A DNA stretch of 8,538 bases, from the NCBI GenBank assembly GCA_003218525.1, contig QHNU01000124.1, positions 374 to 8,911 on the forward strand. Reading direction: 5' to 3'. This document shows, in pieces, positions 7,789 to 8,538 of the stretch. Each line of letters starts with the position of its first letter. The first letter of the stretch is position 1. The position numbers and the translations under genes are program-made. The notes under the pieces are model-generated. The model searched no databases. It worked only from the letters and a program-made list of their open reading frames with translations, and was not told the origin of the DNA. Origin of the DNA: Verrucomicrobiota bacterium (GTDB lineage: Bacteria > Verrucomicrobiota > Verrucomicrobiia > Chthoniobacterales > UBA10450).

Positions 7789-8111
7789 ACGTCCGAAACA
7801 TTGGAGAAGCCACGGCGTGGTTCGAAATTTTGCAAACAACGAAGCGCACGCAGACCGCGATGATGACGCTGAAACCAGGTCGGTCTTCCGGCGGTCACAA
7901 GGAAGGCCACAGAAATAGTGATCAGGTTTTGCTCGTGCTCGAGGGAGAGGTGGAAGGCGAAATCGCGGACGACACAATCACGTTAGGTAAGGGCGACGTG
8001 ATCGTGATTCCCGCGGCCACCAAGCACAAATTCACCAATCGCGCCTCTGTCGACGCGGTCACGTTTAATACTTATTCGCCGCCCGAATACGATCCAACCG
8101 AAAAAGACTAA
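7785..8111 (+). CDS. small single-domain cupin protein
   Basis: This is a 108-residue protein with one cupin barrel of the cupin_2 type. The first cupin motif spans GGHKEGHRNSDQVLLVLEGE (36-55): H38 and H42 are candidate metal ligands, and D46 stands where the family usually has glutamate. The second motif, GDVIVIPAATKHKFTN (70-85), supplies H81 and the conserved N85, with alanine in place of the usual glycine after proline 76. The protein has no signal peptide and is predicted to be cytoplasmic. Small cupins of this size range from sugar-binding sensors to metal-dependent enzymes, and nothing here decides between them. The ATG overlaps the stop of the propeller gene in ATGA, so it is the last gene of the creD operon and probably translationally coupled. 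Its TAA overlaps the stop of the convergent acetyltransferase by four bases. Confidence 0.9.
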   Translation: MNVRNIGEATAWFEILQTTKRTQTAMMTLKPGRSSGGHKEGHRNSDQVLLVLEGEVEGEIADDTITLGKGDVIVIPAATKHKFTNRASVDAVTFNTYSPPEYDPTEKD

Positions 8112-8538
8112 GCCGCGAGCAATGGTACGATCGGAGACGGGCGGCCATCAAACTTCGGGTAAAGGAAACGTGCCACGGGAGAACCATGACGGGTAATGGC
8201 GCAAGCGCGCCTGAGTCCCGCATCGCGCAGATGTTGCATGGCGGCGGCGAGCAAGAGCGTGCCCAACCCTCGGTTACGATATTCCATCAGAACACAAGGA
8301 CCGGGGATGAGCTGTTCGGATGCATTCGGGTCGACCGCGAGGAAAGTTCCGGCGATGATGCGCGAGCCGTGGCGCAATGCCAGGCAGGCGGTCGTGGCCG
8401 AACTCAGCGAGCGGGCAATCGCGTTCTCCACGATCGCGTTCGCTTCATGCAGAGCGGAATTCCAATTCGGATCGAGCGCGAACGATCGGCCGATCATCTT
8501 GCCCGTTTCCTCGTAATCCTCGGCGCCGACTATGCGCA
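8108..8538 (-). CDS. GNAT-family N-acetyltransferase, N-terminus at or beyond window edge
   Basis: The minus-strand frame is open from the right edge to the stop at 8110-8108, giving 142 residues. The core acetyl-CoA binding motif of GNAT proteins is clear: VLMEYRNRGLGTLLLAAAMQ, with the R-x-x-G-L-G/A turn, followed by the helix HLRDAGLRRACAI and the ending SPVARFLYPKFDGR, the usual 'N/S-x-x-x-x-x-x-Y-x-x-x-GF' region. An ATG at 8497 has a GAGGAA-like site about ten bases upstream and would give 129 residues. However, the codons above it read RIVGAEDYEETGK, which fits the first strand and helix of a GNAT fold. The frame reaches the edge at the two bases TG, which could be the end of a start codon. 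I therefore treat the gene as 5' partial. The family transfers an acetyl group to an amine; the substrate cannot be inferred. Confidence 0.87.
   Translation of the reverse strand, partial: RIVGAEDYEETGKMIGRSFALDPNWNSALHEANAIVENAIARSLSSATTACLALRHGSRIIAGTFLAVDPNASEQLIPGPCVLMEYRNRGLGTLLLAAAMQHLRDAGLRRACAITRHGSPVARFLYPKFDGRPSPIVPLLAA

Overview
The window reads as ordinary chromosomal DNA of a moderately GC-rich, probably soil-dwelling Gram-negative bacterium, most likely Acidobacteriota or Verrucomicrobiota. This rests on protein families only: an ADOP-type duplicated permease, a CreD-like membrane protein, and a secreted VPS10/BNR-repeat 'glycosyl hydrolase-like' protein, a combination common in those phyla. 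An outer-membrane beta-barrel candidate and several signal peptides fit a double-membrane cell. I see no tRNA, rRNA, CRISPR array, transposase or phage gene.

Left part, minus strand (1-3359). A large ABC-transporter permease of the ADOP/MacB type enters from the left edge, so its C-terminus is missing. Behind it on the same strand lies an exported protein that looks like a small outer-membrane barrel. Next comes a small secreted YCII-domain protein, also on the minus strand.

Right part, plus strand (3454-8111). Three genes form a probable operon: creD (inner membrane, cell-envelope integrity), a 965-residue secreted beta-propeller protein with Asp-box repeats (39 bases later), and a small cupin whose start overlaps the propeller stop by 4 bases (ATGA). 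A GNAT acetyltransferase converges from the right edge, and its stop overlaps the cupin stop by 4 bases.

The most unusual structure is an imperfect direct repeat of about 90 bp (2853-2944 and 3411-3500) that brackets the YCII gene. The right copy is the leader and first codons of creD. The left copy is a decayed duplicate that leads to no gene. This suggests a segmental duplication or insertion that placed the YCII gene in front of creD. Apart from this, the window shows recognisable families and no clear sign of a new multi-gene system. No stretch over 300 bases lacks a gene; the largest gap, 2749-2957, holds the left repeat copy and a weak promoter candidate.
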